Assembly: GCF_009912395.1 (NCBI RefSeq)
Contig: NZ_WNDO01000028.1
Location: 1 to 64,000 of the forward strand
Source: Luteibacter sp.
GTDB lineage: Bacteria > Pseudomonadota > Gammaproteobacteria > Xanthomonadales > Rhodanobacteraceae
Direction of reading: 5' to 3'
DNA: 64,000 nucleotides
Position numbers and translations under genes: made by a program. The notes under the pieces were generated by a model, which saw only the letters and a list, made by a program, of their open reading frames with translations, was not told the origin of the DNA and did no database searches. Below, one piece after another: positions 37,347-47,742 of this stretch (position 1 is its first letter; every line of letters begins with the position of its first letter).

Positions 37347-38659
37347 GTGCGTTCTACTGCCTGGGGATACGTCCGCCTCATACGATCCCTCGCACGCTCG
37401 TAGAGCGGCACGAGGTTGGCGGGATCATCGTAGTCGATCCGCATGCCGGAGCGTAGTTCCCGGCGCATCAGGAAGATCATGCTCTCGACGACGGGATCAC
37501 CGAACTCCTCGGGCATGCGCCCGGTGACTTCGGCCAGTCGTCCGCGCACGGCTTCCGCGTCGCTCACCACCGCCGAGATACGGTAGCGATACCTGCCGCC
37601 GATACGCTCGGGTGGCAGGTCCATGAAACGACCCTCCCGCTGGCGGTACGCGCCATGGACCAGGCGATAGGCGTTGTGACCCAGCACCGGCACGTCGTCC
37701 GGCACCGTCGTTTCGTCATCGAAGGCCTGGAGGGTCGCCGACAGCGGCAACAACCTGCGGAGGCGGTAAGCCTGCTCGACATGGACGTTTCCGACGCGGG
37801 CGAGATTGGCCAGCAATTCGCCGAGCGACGCCCCGTCCTGGCGGGAGAAACCACCCCAGACGCCATCGGCGCCATGCAGCAGTGCCTCGATCAACGACGC
37901 ATTCTCGAATCCTGCGCCGCCGTGGGCATGCACCAGGAGCTTCATCGGCGGCGGCACGAAGGCCCTCACCGCCTCGATGCAGGCGCCCACCTGGAACGGC
38001 ATGTAGGTGCCTCGGGCGTCCTCCATCAGGATGCCTTCGATCGGCAGGGCGACCAGCTGATCGAGGATGCCGAACGTGTCCTCCGGCACCTCCATGAGGG
38101 CGTCGAAGCCGTCGACGAGATTGACGAAGATGCGGGGCGACGCACCGGCTTCGCCTTTCACGTTCTCCATGATCCAGAGCACGTTCTCAGCGAGGCTCCG
38201 CCTCAACTCGTCCAGCGTGTACTTGCCCTCCCTGCCCAAGGGACTGACGTGGATCTCCAGCACGGTGTTCGGCACACCGTAGTTGCGGAGCTTCTGTAAG
38301 GACGGATCGGGTCGGAAGATGTCCTGCGCATCGATGATGCCGGGCGAGGTGAAGGCATAGCAGCCACGCAGATCGGTACCGATCTGCTGGAGACAGCTCA
38401 TGAAGTCATCGTCGATGTCGGGAACGTCGGGCATGGCCTGGTTGAGACGGCCCAGCGCGATGTTTCGGAAACCGAAGTCCCGCAGCAACGGCAGGATTTC
38501 CAGCTTGTCCTCGAGCGTCTGGCCCACCCGGGAGCCCACCGGGTTCTCATGCAGCGAGATATCGATCAGGAAAGGATCGATCTGGGCCAGCCTGTCCTGC
38601 TTGCCGCGCGCCTGCTCCAGCGCGGCACGCGCGCGATCACGAACTACCGATGACGACAT
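37343..38659 (-). CDS. DRE-TIM metallolyase superfamily protein (HMG-CoA lyase/isopropylmalate synthase-like)
   Basis: A 438-residue TIM-barrel protein related to HMG-CoA lyase and LeuA. The first strand reads FLIDISLHENP where the superfamily has the DRE motif, and the metal-binding HxH appears as LVHAHGGAGFEN. Both metal-ligand regions are thus retained in altered form. The substrate is unknown; a condensation or retro-aldol step on a 2-oxo acid is the family's theme. It is cotranscribed and overlapping with a PAS-GGDEF gene, a pairing I do not recognise. The ATG lies near the upstream edge of the transcript unit, 108 nt from the TPR gene. Confidence 0.7.
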   Translation of the reverse strand: MSSSVVRDRARAALEQARGKQDRLAQIDPFLIDISLHENPVGSRVGQTLEDKLEILPLLRDFGFRNIALGRLNQAMPDVPDIDDDFMSCLQQIGTDLRGCYAFTSPGIIDAQDIFRPDPSLQKLRNYGVPNTVLEIHVSPLGREGKYTLDELRRSLAENVLWIMENVKGEAGASPRIFVNLVDGFDALMEVPEDTFGILDQLVALPIEGILMEDARGTYMPFQVGACIEAVRAFVPPPMKLLVHAHGGAGFENASLIEALLHGADGVWGGFSRQDGASLGELLANLARVGNVHVEQAYRLRRLLPLSATLQAFDDETTVPDDVPVLGHNAYRLVHGAYRQREGRFMDLPPERIGGRYRYRISAVVSDAEAVRGRLAEVTGRMPEEFGDPVVESMIFLMRRELRSGMRIDYDDPANLVPLYERARDRMRRTYPQAVERT

Positions 38660-38766
38660 CCGACTCCCCCTCCCGCGCGGCCGAATGGCCGCGCCTGTAT
38701 GACGGGGATATCGGCCGATTCACGGGCGCCTTAAGGGAGCCAGGTCATCCCTGGCTTACCGGACGC

Positions 38767-39624
38767 TCACCACTGGTTATCGTCGAGCGAGTCGTCGCTG
38801 CCGCCGGACGAGCTGTCATCCCACGAATTGTCGTTGTTGCCCATGTCGACGGGATCGCTGCGCAGATCGTCGTAGGCCTGCGCCGAAGGATCGCGATTCA
38901 CATAGGTATCGCCGGGGCCCAGGTTCCGCAGGGTGTCATTGTCGCGGTGCGAGTGCAGTGCCTCGTCGAGCAAGGCGCCCGCCGCGAGACCGCCCAGGCC
39001 AGCAGCCACGGCCGTACCCACGCCGGACGATGCTGGTGCAGGCGGGGCGTAGCCCGGGTAACCTGGATAGCCCGACCCCGGATAACCACCCGACGGCGGC
39101 ATGCCGTTGTTCATGGGCGGCGCCTGGTTATAGGTGTCGTACGGTCCGTTGGCCGGACGCTGGCGACGCGACCACAGCAGGGCGATCAGCACGACGACAC
39201 CGCCGATCACGAGGATCGCCGGCAGGATCGACATGCCATGGCCGCCATGGCTCCGCTCACCCTCGGACACGGTCCGGGCGTCGGACAGTCGCGATGCGGA
39301 CGCCGGGGCCAGCGCGGCGTCGAGCTTGTGCTGGAACTGCTGGAACTTGGCCGGGTCCGTGAAGTGGGTGGCCGGGTCCAGGGTGGCGGCCTTGGACGCC
39401 TCGGCCTTCGCCTCACCGATATTGCCCTCGTGGGCCAGCACCTCGGCCAGCACGTAGTGGGCCTTCGCACTCTGGGGGTGTTCGGTGATGGCCTCGCGCA
39501 GCAGGGCCTCCGCTCCCGGGTAGTCCCCTCGGGCGAGCAGCGCCTGGACGTCGTGCGGGGAATCCGCGGCGGTCGCCAGACCCGCCAGGGCGAACAGGAC
39601 AAGGGCGAGAAGCAGCTTCTTCAT
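38767..39624 (-). CDS. TPR protein with signal peptide, membrane segment and low-complexity tail
   Basis: A 285-residue protein: signal peptide (about 1-19), two or so TPR repeats (about 25-90), a transmembrane segment (about 133-152), a Gly/Pro/Tyr-rich stretch (YPGSGYPGYPGY), an Ala/Gly-rich hydrophobic segment near 205-220 and an acidic Ser/Asp/Asn tail. The N-terminal domain should be periplasmic. No function recognised. The composition of the tail suggests a disordered protein-binding region. It lies between the lyase-like gene and a REP. Confidence 0.75.
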   Translation of the reverse strand: MKKLLLALVLFALAGLATAADSPHDVQALLARGDYPGAEALLREAITEHPQSAKAHYVLAEVLAHEGNIGEAKAEASKAATLDPATHFTDPAKFQQFQHKLDAALAPASASRLSDARTVSEGERSHGGHGMSILPAILVIGGVVVLIALLWSRRQRPANGPYDTYNQAPPMNNGMPPSGGYPGSGYPGYPGYAPPAPASSGVGTAVAAGLGGLAAGALLDEALHSHRDNDTLRNLGPGDTYVNRDPSAQAYDDLRSDPVDMGNNDNSWDDSSSGGSDDSLDDNQW

Positions 39625-39759
39625 GGCAGGCTTTCGAGGGTGGAGATGCCATTGGAGTGGCGGTCTCCACGAAAGTTCTCAAGTCACCCCTGCCACCGGT
39701 CATGAGCCGTGCATGGGGTGCAACCCGCCCCGCGTATCGCCCGATGCGGCCGCCACCTT

Positions 39760-39825
39760 GTAGGAGCGCGCTTGCGCGCAATGGGTGCTCGCGGTAACCC
39801 CCATCGCGCGCAAGCACGCTCCTAC
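39760..39825. repeat. REP palindrome
   Basis: GTAGGAGCGCGCTTGCGCGC ... with a right arm that has one substitution (AAGCACGCTCCTAC). It lies between the tRNA-Pro terminator and the TPR gene. Confidence 0.88.
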
Positions 39826-39840
39826 AGGTGAGGATCGGGC

Positions 39841-39876
39841 AAAAAGCAAAGGCGCCCCTGTCGGGACGCCTTTGCT
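39841..39876 (-). terminator. Intrinsic terminator of tRNA-Pro
   Basis: GCAAAGGCG and CGCCTTTGC form a 9-bp stem; on the minus strand it is followed by five T. It begins about 10 nt past the tRNA 3' end. Confidence 0.88.
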
Positions 39877-39884
39877 TCGAATAA

Positions 39885-39961
39885 TGGTCGGGGTGGCGAG
39901 ATTCGAACTCGCGACCACTACACCCCCAGCGTAGTGCGCTACCAGGCTGCGCTACACCCCG
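39885..39961 (-). tRNA. tRNA-Pro(GGG)
   Basis: A 77-nt cloverleaf on the minus strand: acceptor CGGGGTG pairing with CACCCCG, D arm GCGC...GCGC, anticodon loop CTGGGGG (anticodon GGG, read CCC), T loop GTTCGAATC and encoded CCA. All arms are intact. A terminator follows. Confidence 0.97.
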
Positions 39962-40007
39962 ACGAGCTAACGATTGTAACAGCTTCGAGGCCGCCTGCGG
40001 AAGCAGG

Positions 40008-40364
40008 TCAGCGACGAAGCAGGGTGAGGACTTCCTCGAGCTCCAGGCGGACCTGGCGCACGATCTGGTGCGACATGCTCGCCTCCATGCGGGCCTGGGG
40101 GCCCTCGAGGCGGGCACGCGCGCCCGTGATGGTGAAGCCCTCGTCGTACAGCAACGAGCGGATCTGCCGGATCATCAGCACGTCGTGGCGCTGGTAATAA
40201 CGACGGTTGCCGCGACGCTTGACGGGCTTGAGCGCGGGAAACTCCTGCTCCCAATAGCGAAGCACGTGCGGCTTGACGCCGCAAAGCTCGCTGACCTCAC
40301 CGATGGTGAAGTAGCGCTTCGCCGGGATCGCCGGAAGCTCGGTGTTATTCCCTGGATCCAGCAT
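40008..40364 (-). CDS. MerR-family transcriptional regulator
   Basis: A 118-residue MerR-type protein with only the DNA-binding domain ([26 protein letters not shown], wing [14 protein letters not shown]) and a short coiled coil; no metal-binding C-terminus. It overlaps the end of ihfA by 20 nt, the usual position in gammaproteobacteria, where its target is unknown. Last gene of the translation operon; tRNA-Pro follows. Confidence 0.92.
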   Translation of the reverse strand: MLDPGNNTELPAIPAKRYFTIGEVSELCGVKPHVLRYWEQEFPALKPVKRRGNRRYYQRHDVLMIRQIRSLLYDEGFTITGARARLEGPQARMEASMSHQIVRQVRLELEEVLTLLRR

Positions 40365-40644
40365 AGCCCTCGACTCTTACCTTGAGTTTCTGGCCAGGAC
40401 GGAAGGTGACTACCCGCCGGGCCGAGATGGGGATTTCCTCGCCGGTCTTCGGATTGCGACCGGGCCGCTGATTCTTCTGCCTCAGATCGAAGTTGCCGAA
40501 GCCCGACAGCTTCACCTGCTCGCCCTTCTCGAGCGCCTCGCGCACAACCTCGAAATACGCGTCCACGAATTCCTTGGCCTCGCGCTTGTTGAGGCCTACG
40601 TCGAGGAAAAGCCGCTCGGCCATTTCCGCCTTGGTCAGCGCCAT
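40345..40644 (-). CDS. ihfA: Integration host factor subunit alpha
   Basis: A 99-residue HU/IHF family protein ([24 protein letters not shown]..., with the DNA-bending arm [12 protein letters not shown]). It forms the IHF heterodimer with IhfB and bends DNA at specific sites. It starts 1 nt before the pheT stop, and family order (pheT-ihfA-merR) confirms the alpha subunit. The start is fixed by homology; upstream in-frame codons lie inside pheT. Confidence 0.97.
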   Translation of the reverse strand: MALTKAEMAERLFLDVGLNKREAKEFVDAYFEVVREALEKGEQVKLSGFGNFDLRQKNQRPGRNPKTGEEIPISARRVVTFRPGQKLKVRVEGYAGSRE

Positions 40645-40645
40645 C

Positions 40646-43027
40646 TCATCCTCGCATTCTCGCCTTGCATGTCTTCTCCAATACCCCCACCGCTTCTGCC
40701 ACGCGAGCGTCGGCATCGTCGTCGGTAAGGGTGCGTGAAGCGTCCTGTAAAATCAAGCCCATAGCGAGACTCTTTCGCCCCTCGTCGATTCCCTTGCCGG
40801 CGTAGCGATCGAACAGGCGGATCTCCTTCAGCGTGTCGCCGAGCGCGCCGCGAACGGCCGCCTCGACGCTGGCCCAGGTGATCTCTTCCGGCAGTTCGAC
40901 GGCGATATCGCGGCGAACGGCCGGGAAACGGGCCACACGGGTCGCGCGCGGCAGGCGACGGGCCAGGATCGGCTCCAACGCCAGCTCCATCACGTAGACG
41001 TCGGCGCCCAGGTCCAGGGCCTTCGCCAGCGCGGGATGCAGCGCGCCGATGAAGCCAGACGGGTGGCCGTCGCGGAGCACGCGGGCTCCGCGCCCCGGAT
41101 GCAGCCAGGACGGCAAGTCCGTCGCGTCGGTCGACCAGCGCTCTGGCTCACCGGTGCGTGCGATCAGCGCGTCGAGGTCGCCCTTGAGATCGAAGAAATC
41201 CACCGTGCGCGAAGCTTCGCCCCACTGCTCCGCCAAGGCGGAACCGGAGGCGACCACGGCGACGCGGCCGATTTCATCCGGCGCGCCACCGGTGGCGTGG
41301 AAGCTGCGGGCCACCTCGAACAGCCGCACGCGCTCTTGCTGGCGGGCGCGGTTGTAGCGCAGCGCCTCGACCAGACCCGGCAGCAACGAAGTGCGCATGA
41401 CCGCCAGGTCGGCGGACAGCGGATTGGCCAGCGGCACCCAGGCATGGTCGACGCCCCAGGTGGTGAGCAGCTCGGTGCTCACGAAGGACAGCGTCACCGC
41501 CTCGAAGTAACCCCGCGCAGCCAACTGGTCGCGCAGCTGCATCTCCGAAAGGCGTGCCTCGGGCTCCGGCGTGAGGGCGATCTCGCCCGCCGGCGTCGTG
41601 GTGGGAATACGCTCGTAGCCGTGGATGCGCGCGACTTCCTCGATGAGGTCCTCTTCGCGCTCGATGTCGAAACGGCTGCTCGGCGGGGTGACCTGCCAGC
41701 CGTCCGCCACCTCGACCACGCCCATGCCGAGCGCAGTGAAGATGCGGGTGACCTCGGCGGCCGCCACGTCGATACCGAGCACGCGGCGCAGTCGCGCATG
41801 ACGCAGCAGCACCGGCGCGTGTTCGCGGAGGTCTTCCGGACGCTCGGCGATCGAGACCGGACCGGCCTTGCCGCCGGCGATGACGAGCAGCAGTTCGGTG
41901 GCACGTTCCAGCGCGCGACGCGGCAGCGCGGGGTCGACGCCGCGCTCGAAACGATGCGAAGCGTCGGTGTGCAGGCCGAGCTTGCGGGCACGGCCCATGA
42001 TCGCGGACGGCGCGAAATGCGCAGCTTCAAGGAAAATGTTGCGGGTGTCGTCGGTGACGCGCGAATCGAATCCACCCATCACGCCGGCCACGGCCAGCGC
42101 CTTGGCGTCGTCAGCAATGACGACGAAGGACGGATCGAGCTTCGCTTCGCTGCCGTCGAGCAGCTTCAGGGTTTCGCCCTGGGTCGCGTGACGGGCGACG
42201 ACGGTACCGGACAAGGTGTCGTTGTCGAAGGCATGCAGCGGATGGCCCAGTTCGAGCATCACGTACTGGGTGACGTCGACGATGGCGCTGATCGGACGGA
42301 TACCCGAGCGACGCAGGCGCTCGGCCAGCCACAGAGGCGACTTCGTGCTGGCGTCGATGCCCTCGATGACACGCCCCAGGTAGCGCGGTGCATCGGCGCC
42401 GGCGCCCAGCTTGACGGGACGGCTGGCCGACGACGCGATCGCGGCCTCGCCCACGCCGATCGACTTTACGTGGCTGCCGAACAACGCGGCCACGTCGTGA
42501 GCCAGGCCGTTGAGGCCGAGCACGTCCGGACGGTTCGGGGTGATCTTCAGCTCGATGCTGGCGTCCGGCAGGCCGAGGTAGTCGGCCAGCGGCTGGCCGA
42601 CCGGCGCATCGGCCGGCAGTTCGAGCAGGCCGGAGGCGTCAGCATCGATACCCAGCTCCTTCGCGGAGCAGAGCATGCCGAAGGATTCCACGCCGCGCAG
42701 CTTGGCGGCCTTGATCTGGATGCCACCCGGCAGGCTGGCGCCGACCGTGGCCAGCGGGATGCGGATGCCGACGCGAGCGTTGGGCGCGCCGCAGACGATC
42801 TGCAGATGCTCGCCCTGCCCTGCGTCCACCTTGCACACCTGCAGGCGGTCGGCTTCGGGGTGCTTCGTGGCTTCGACGATCTCGGCGACGACGACGCCAT
42901 CCAGGCCTTCGCCCAGCGTCGTGACCTCTTCGACCTCGAGGCCGGCCATGGTCAGCGCGTGTACCAGCGCGGCACGATCCGCGTCGACGGTCACCAGTTC
43001 ACGCAACCAGTTTTCGGAGAATTTCAT
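40646..43027 (-). CDS. pheT: Phenylalanine-tRNA ligase beta subunit
   Basis: A 793-residue PheT: tRNA-binding domain (about 40-150), B3/B4 editing domain, B5, and a C-terminal anticodon-binding FDX-ACB domain ([16 protein letters not shown]). It binds tRNA-Phe and clears mischarged Tyr-tRNA-Phe. Length matches the E. coli subunit (795). It follows pheS by 34 nt and precedes ihfA. Confidence 0.98.
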   Translation of the reverse strand: MKFSENWLRELVTVDADRAALVHALTMAGLEVEEVTTLGEGLDGVVVAEIVEATKHPEADRLQVCKVDAGQGEHLQIVCGAPNARVGIRIPLATVGASLPGGIQIKAAKLRGVESFGMLCSAKELGIDADASGLLELPADAPVGQPLADYLGLPDASIELKITPNRPDVLGLNGLAHDVAALFGSHVKSIGVGEAAIASSASRPVKLGAGADAPRYLGRVIEGIDASTKSPLWLAERLRRSGIRPISAIVDVTQYVMLELGHPLHAFDNDTLSGTVVARHATQGETLKLLDGSEAKLDPSFVVIADDAKALAVAGVMGGFDSRVTDDTRNIFLEAAHFAPSAIMGRARKLGLHTDASHRFERGVDPALPRRALERATELLLVIAGGKAGPVSIAERPEDLREHAPVLLRHARLRRVLGIDVAAAEVTRIFTALGMGVVEVADGWQVTPPSSRFDIEREEDLIEEVARIHGYERIPTTTPAGEIALTPEPEARLSEMQLRDQLAARGYFEAVTLSFVSTELLTTWGVDHAWVPLANPLSADLAVMRTSLLPGLVEALRYNRARQQERVRLFEVARSFHATGGAPDEIGRVAVVASGSALAEQWGEASRTVDFFDLKGDLDALIARTGEPERWSTDATDLPSWLHPGRGARVLRDGHPSGFIGALHPALAKALDLGADVYVMELALEPILARRLPRATRVARFPAVRRDIAVELPEEITWASVEAAVRGALGDTLKEIRLFDRYAGKGIDEGRKSLAMGLILQDASRTLTDDDADARVAEAVGVLEKTCKARMRG

Positions 43028-43061
43028 GGGAGCGACTCGTATGCGTTGTGGGCGGCGAGGA

Positions 43062-44117
<1,056 letters not shown>

Positions 44118-44155
44118 TCATCGCGCGATAGAGTTACCGCGCGTGGTAAAGCGGA

Positions 44156-44515
44156 TTACGCAGCCAGACTGGCCTTGGCCTTCTCTGCGATCGCGCCAAA
44201 CGCCTTGATGTCGTGCACGGCGAGGTCCGCGAGGACCTTGCGGTCGACCGAGATGTTGGCCTTGGCCAGACCGTTGATGAGACGGCTGTACGACAGGCCG
44301 AACTGGCGAGCGGCGGCGTTGATACGGACGATCCACAGCGCGCGGAACTGACGCTTGCGCTGCTTGCGGCCGATGTAGGCGTACTGACCGGCCTTGATGA
44401 CAGCCTGGTTAGCTACGCGGAAAACCTTGCGACGGGAGTTGTAGTAGCCCTTGGCACGGCCGATGATCTTCTTGTGACGACGACGGGCGGTTACACCACG
44501 CTTAACACGAGCCAT
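44156..44515 (-). CDS. rplT: 50S ribosomal protein L20
   Basis: A 119-residue L20 ([24 protein letters not shown]...), an rRNA-binding protein needed in early 50S assembly. In other bacteria it represses rpmI-rplT translation by binding a pseudoknot upstream of rpmI. It starts 15 nt after rpmI. Confidence 0.98.
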   Translation of the reverse strand: MARVKRGVTARRRHKKIIGRAKGYYNSRRKVFRVANQAVIKAGQYAYIGRKQRKRQFRALWIVRINAAARQFGLSYSRLINGLAKANISVDRKVLADLAVHDIKAFGAIAEKAKASLAA

Positions 44516-44530
44516 TGTTCTTAGCCTCCC

Positions 44531-44728
44531 TTAGAGATACGGCAACATGCGAGCTACACCCTTGGTGTCGCACGCCTTGACGTGGTTGGGAGCGCGCAGG
44601 CCGCGCTTACGCTTGGTCGACTTCTTGGTCAGGATGTGCGACTTGAACGCATGGCCTGCCTTGAACTTGCCCGACGCGGTCTTGCGAAAACGCTTCGCGG
44701 CCGCCCGGTTGGTCTTGATCTTGGGCAT
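44531..44728 (-). CDS. rpmI: 50S ribosomal protein L35
   Basis: A 65-residue, very basic L35 ([22 protein letters not shown]...). Start at 44728 fixed by homology and length; the longer upstream frame has no support. It lies between the infC-rpmI leader and rplT. Confidence 0.98.
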   Translation of the reverse strand: MPKIKTNRAAAKRFRKTASGKFKAGHAFKSHILTKKSTKRKRGLRAPNHVKACDTKGVARMLPYL

Positions 44729-45031
44729 CGGAATGCTCCGTATTCGGTTGCTGACTGATCCGGCGGCGGGTCCAGGGACCTGCGCTTTCCTTCCTGCCGG
44801 GTACGGTGATCGGCCCATCCATTCGGACCGAGCCGGCGAGGATACACGAAATCCTCAGGTTTGGCACGCCTGTCGTTGCTGGAAAAACAGGGGTCTAGCG
44901 CCTCCGTGCCTTTGGCGTAGGGGGCCCCTCGCGACAACCGACTGCCCGGCGCTGGGTTCCAGCGTTCGCTGGAACGACGAGAAGTCTCACGCAGATATGA
45001 GAACGGCGCCCTGGGGCGCCGTTCCATAGGA
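44729..45031 (-). other. infC-rpmI intercistronic leader (candidate L20 control region)
   Basis: A 303-nt gap without a gene inside a compact operon. It has a GAACGGCGCC/GGCGCCGTTC hairpin (45001-45024) just past infC and a GTTCCAGCG/CGCTGGAAC hairpin further on. In E. coli the equivalent position holds the L20-binding pseudoknot and internal promoters. I did not find a consensus match by eye, so the assignment is by position. Confidence 0.45.
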
Positions 45032-45559
45032 TCAGACCTTTTTCTTCGGGCCGATCATCATGACCATCTGGCGGCCTTCGAGGCGCGGGAAGGACTCCAC
45101 GACGCCGTCTTCGCCGATGTCCGCCTGAATCTTCTTCGCCAGGTTCTGGCCAAGATCCTGGTGGGACATTTCGCGGCCACGGAAGCGGATGGTGACCTTG
45201 ACCTTGTCGCCTTCTTCAAGGAACTCACGCATCTTGCGCAGCTTGATGTCGTAGTCGCCCACGTCCGTGACCGGACGGAACTTCACTTCCTTGATTTCGA
45301 CCTGCTTCTGCTTCTTCTTGGCGGCCTGGGCCTTCTTCTGGGCTTCGAACTTGAACTTGCCGAAATCCATGATCTTGCAGACCGGCGGATCGCCGTTCGG
45401 CTGGATTTCGACGAGATCGAGGCCTAGCTCTTCAGCCGCAGTGATGGCATCACGGGTTTCCATGATGCCCATCTGCTCACCTTCGACGCCAAGCACGCGC
45501 ACGCGCGGCACCTTGATCTCACGGTTCTTGCGATTACCCTTGTTTTCGGTCGTAGCGAT
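45032..45559 (-). CDS. infC: Translation initiation factor IF-3 with AUC start codon
   Basis: A 175-residue IF-3 that binds the 30S subunit and rejects wrong initiation codons. The homologous N-terminus continues upstream of the first GTG (45511) as IATTENKGNRKNREIKVPRV, and an ATC at 45559 lies 8 nt after GGAGG. No ATG, GTG or TTG is available between that site and the in-frame stop. AUU is the start of infC in E. coli and underlies IF-3 autoregulation, so AUC here very probably serves the same purpose. The gene lies 42 nt after thrS. Confidence 0.92.
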   Translation of the reverse strand: MATTENKGNRKNREIKVPRVRVLGVEGEQMGIMETRDAITAAEELGLDLVEIQPNGDPPVCKIMDFGKFKFEAQKKAQAAKKKQKQVEIKEVKFRPVTDVGDYDIKLRKMREFLEEGDKVKVTIRFRGREMSHQDLGQNLAKKIQADIGEDGVVESFPRLEGRQMVMMIGPKKKV

Positions 45560-45601
45560 ACCGCTATCCTCCAGAAGTTAACCCTACGGCGGGTCCGTCG
45601 C

Positions 45602-47503
45602 CTAGCGACGGGCCTCGGCCTCCAGTTTCGCGGCGAAGTCGGCCAGCGGCATGCTGCCCAGGTCCTCTCCACCACGCGTACGTACCGAGATGGTACCCGT
45701 CTCCTTCTCGCGGTCACCGACCACGATGAGGTAAGGCACCTTCTGCAGCGTATGCTCGCGGATTTTATATCCGACTTTTTCGTTGCGCAAATCGGCCGCC
45801 ACCCTGAAGCCTTGCCCCACAAGGGCTTGAGAGACTTCACGGACGTAATCGGCCTGGGCGTCGGTAATGCTGAACACGACCGCCTGAATGGGGGCGAGCC
45901 AGGGCGGGAGCAAGCCCGCGTGGTGCTCGATCAGGATGCCGATGAAGCGCTCCATGGAGCCCACGATGGCCCGGTGCAGCATGACCGGGTGCTGGCGCTG
46001 GCTGTTCTCGTCCACGTACTCGGCGCCAAGGCGCTCGGGCATCATGAAGTCGACCTGCATCGTGCCCACCTGCCAGGTACGGCCGATGGAGTCCTTCATG
46101 TGGTACTCGATCTTCGGGCCGTAGAAGGCGCCCTCGCCCGGCAGTTCTTCCCATTCCACGCCGGCCACGGAGAGGGCCTTGCGCAGAGCGGACTCGGCCT
46201 TGTCCCAGACTTCTTCCGCGCCGATGCGCTTTTCCGGGCGCAGCGCGATCTTCATCGCGATGTCCTCGAAGCCGAAGTCCTGATAGACCGCCATCGCCTG
46301 GCGATGGAAGGCCGCGACCTCGTCCTCGATCTGCGACGGCATGCAGAAGATGTGGCCATCGTCCTGCGTGAAGGCGCGCACGCGCATGATGCCGTGCAGC
46401 GCGCCCGACGGCTCGTTGCGATGGCAGCCGCCAAACTCGCCATAGCGGATCGGCAGGTCGCGGTAGCTGTGCAGGTTGGCGTTGAAGATCTGGATGTGAC
46501 CCGGGCAGTTCATCGGCTTCAGCGCATAGGTGCGCTTCTCCGACTCCGTGAAGAACATGTTCTCCTGGTAGTTATCCCAGTGGCCGGACTTCTTCCACAG
46601 GCTCACGTCCATGATCTGCGGGCCACGCACTTCCTGGTAGCCGCTCTTGCGGTACACGCCACGAACGTACTGCTCCACCACCTGCCAGATGGCCCAGCCC
46701 TTGGGATGCCAGAACACCATGCCCGGGGCCTCTTCCTGCAGATGGAACAGGTCGAGCTGCTTGGCGATGCGGCGGTGGTCGCGCTTCTCGGCCTCTTCCA
46801 GCTGGTGCAGATAGGCCTTGAGGTCCTTGTCGTTGAGCCACGACGTGCCGTAGATGCGGCTGAGCATCTCGTTGTTCGAATCGCCGCGCCAGTAGGCACC
46901 GGCGACCTTCATCAGCTTGAACGCGCGCAGCTTGCCCGTGTTGGGCACGTGCGGGCCGCGGCAGAGGTCGGTGAACTCGCCCTGCGTATAGAGGGAAAGC
47001 TCCTCGTTCGCCGGGATGCTTTCGATGATCTGGGCCTTGTATTCCTCACCCAGGCCGCGGAAGAAGCGCACGGCCTCGTCGCGGCCCTTCACCGAACGCG
47101 TGACGGGGATGTTTTCCTTGACGATCTTCTCCATCTCGGCCTCGATAGCACCGAGGTCGTCCGGGGTGAAGGGACGCTCGTAGGCGAAGTCGTAATAGAA
47201 ACCGTTGTCGATCACCGGGCCGATCGTGACCTGCGCGCCCGGGAACAGGCGCTGCACGGCCTGGCCCAGCAGGTGGGCCGTGGAATGGCGCAGGATGTCC
47301 AGCGCGTCGGGGCTCTTCTCGGTGACGATCTCGAGCGCGGCGTCGCGATCGATCGTGTAGCTGGCGTCCACCAGCTTGCCGTCGACTTTGCCGGCGAGGG
47401 TGGCCTTGGCGAGACCGGCGCCGATCGAGGCGGCGACATCCTGCACGGAGACGGGGTGTTCGAAAGGACGCTGGCTGCCGTCGGGGAGCGTGATCTGGAT
47501 CAT
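45602..47503 (-). CDS. thrS: Threonine-tRNA ligase
   Basis: A 633-residue ThrRS: N-terminal TGS domain (about 1-62), editing domain with [11 protein letters not shown] (His pair), class II catalytic core ([10 protein letters not shown], motif 2 [21 protein letters not shown], zinc ligands Cys/His/His) and an anticodon-binding domain. First gene of the translation operon. It has a leader of about 150 nt with a short Thr-rich ORF and a terminator-like hairpin, which suggests control by Thr-tRNA supply. Confidence 0.98.
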   Translation of the reverse strand: MIQITLPDGSQRPFEHPVSVQDVAASIGAGLAKATLAGKVDGKLVDASYTIDRDAALEIVTEKSPDALDILRHSTAHLLGQAVQRLFPGAQVTIGPVIDNGFYYDFAYERPFTPDDLGAIEAEMEKIVKENIPVTRSVKGRDEAVRFFRGLGEEYKAQIIESIPANEELSLYTQGEFTDLCRGPHVPNTGKLRAFKLMKVAGAYWRGDSNNEMLSRIYGTSWLNDKDLKAYLHQLEEAEKRDHRRIAKQLDLFHLQEEAPGMVFWHPKGWAIWQVVEQYVRGVYRKSGYQEVRGPQIMDVSLWKKSGHWDNYQENMFFTESEKRTYALKPMNCPGHIQIFNANLHSYRDLPIRYGEFGGCHRNEPSGALHGIMRVRAFTQDDGHIFCMPSQIEDEVAAFHRQAMAVYQDFGFEDIAMKIALRPEKRIGAEEVWDKAESALRKALSVAGVEWEELPGEGAFYGPKIEYHMKDSIGRTWQVGTMQVDFMMPERLGAEYVDENSQRQHPVMLHRAIVGSMERFIGILIEHHAGLLPPWLAPIQAVVFSITDAQADYVREVSQALVGQGFRVAADLRNEKVGYKIREHTLQKVPYLIVVGDREKETGTISVRTRGGEDLGSMPLADFAAKLEAEARR

Positions 47504-47525
47504 GGGAAGCGGATTCCGGACAAAC

Positions 47526-47545
47526 AAAAAGGGCGCCAAGCGCCC
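47526..47545 (-). terminator. Terminator hairpin in the thrS leader (candidate attenuator)
   Basis: GGGCGC-TTG-GCGCCC followed by five T on the minus strand, ending 23 nt before the thrS ATG. A terminator between the promoter and its own first gene implies regulated read-through. Confidence 0.8.
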
Positions 47546-47577
47546 TTCGGATGAAGACGAAGACGTGGCGTGAAAGC

Positions 47578-47604
47578 TCAGACTGGGGTGTGGGTAGTCC
47601 GCAT
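47578..47604 (-). CDS. Candidate Thr-rich leader peptide of thrS
   Basis: An 8-codon ORF in the thrS leader encodes MRTTHTPV, with Thr at three of eight positions (ACT ACC ... ACC). It lies between the promoter and the terminator hairpin, whose 5' arm begins 33 nt after the stop. This is the geometry of ribosome-stalling attenuators such as those of thr, his and pheST. The ribosome site is weak (GAGTG). A 5-bp pairing (GTGGC/GCCAC) between the 5' leader and the segment after this ORF is possible. Confidence 0.45.
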   Translation of the reverse strand: MRTTHTPV

Positions 47605-47664
47605 GTCGCACACTCGGCCGGCGTTGCCGCGGGCCACCTCTCGTCTCGTGGATACCTGTTAAAA

Positions 47665-47693
47665 ACTAGTGCAGCCCCGGCGCCATGTCAATC
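47665..47693 (-). promoter_or_regulatory. Sigma-70 promoter of thrS
   Basis: On the minus strand a perfect TTGACA, a 17-nt spacer and TAGTTT. The transcript would start near 47658 and give a leader of about 155 nt before thrS. Confidence 0.75.
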
Positions 47694-47742
47694 CGGAGCG
47701 CTCCGTTACAATGCCCATCCGCTCCAAAGGCAGGTCATTCCC

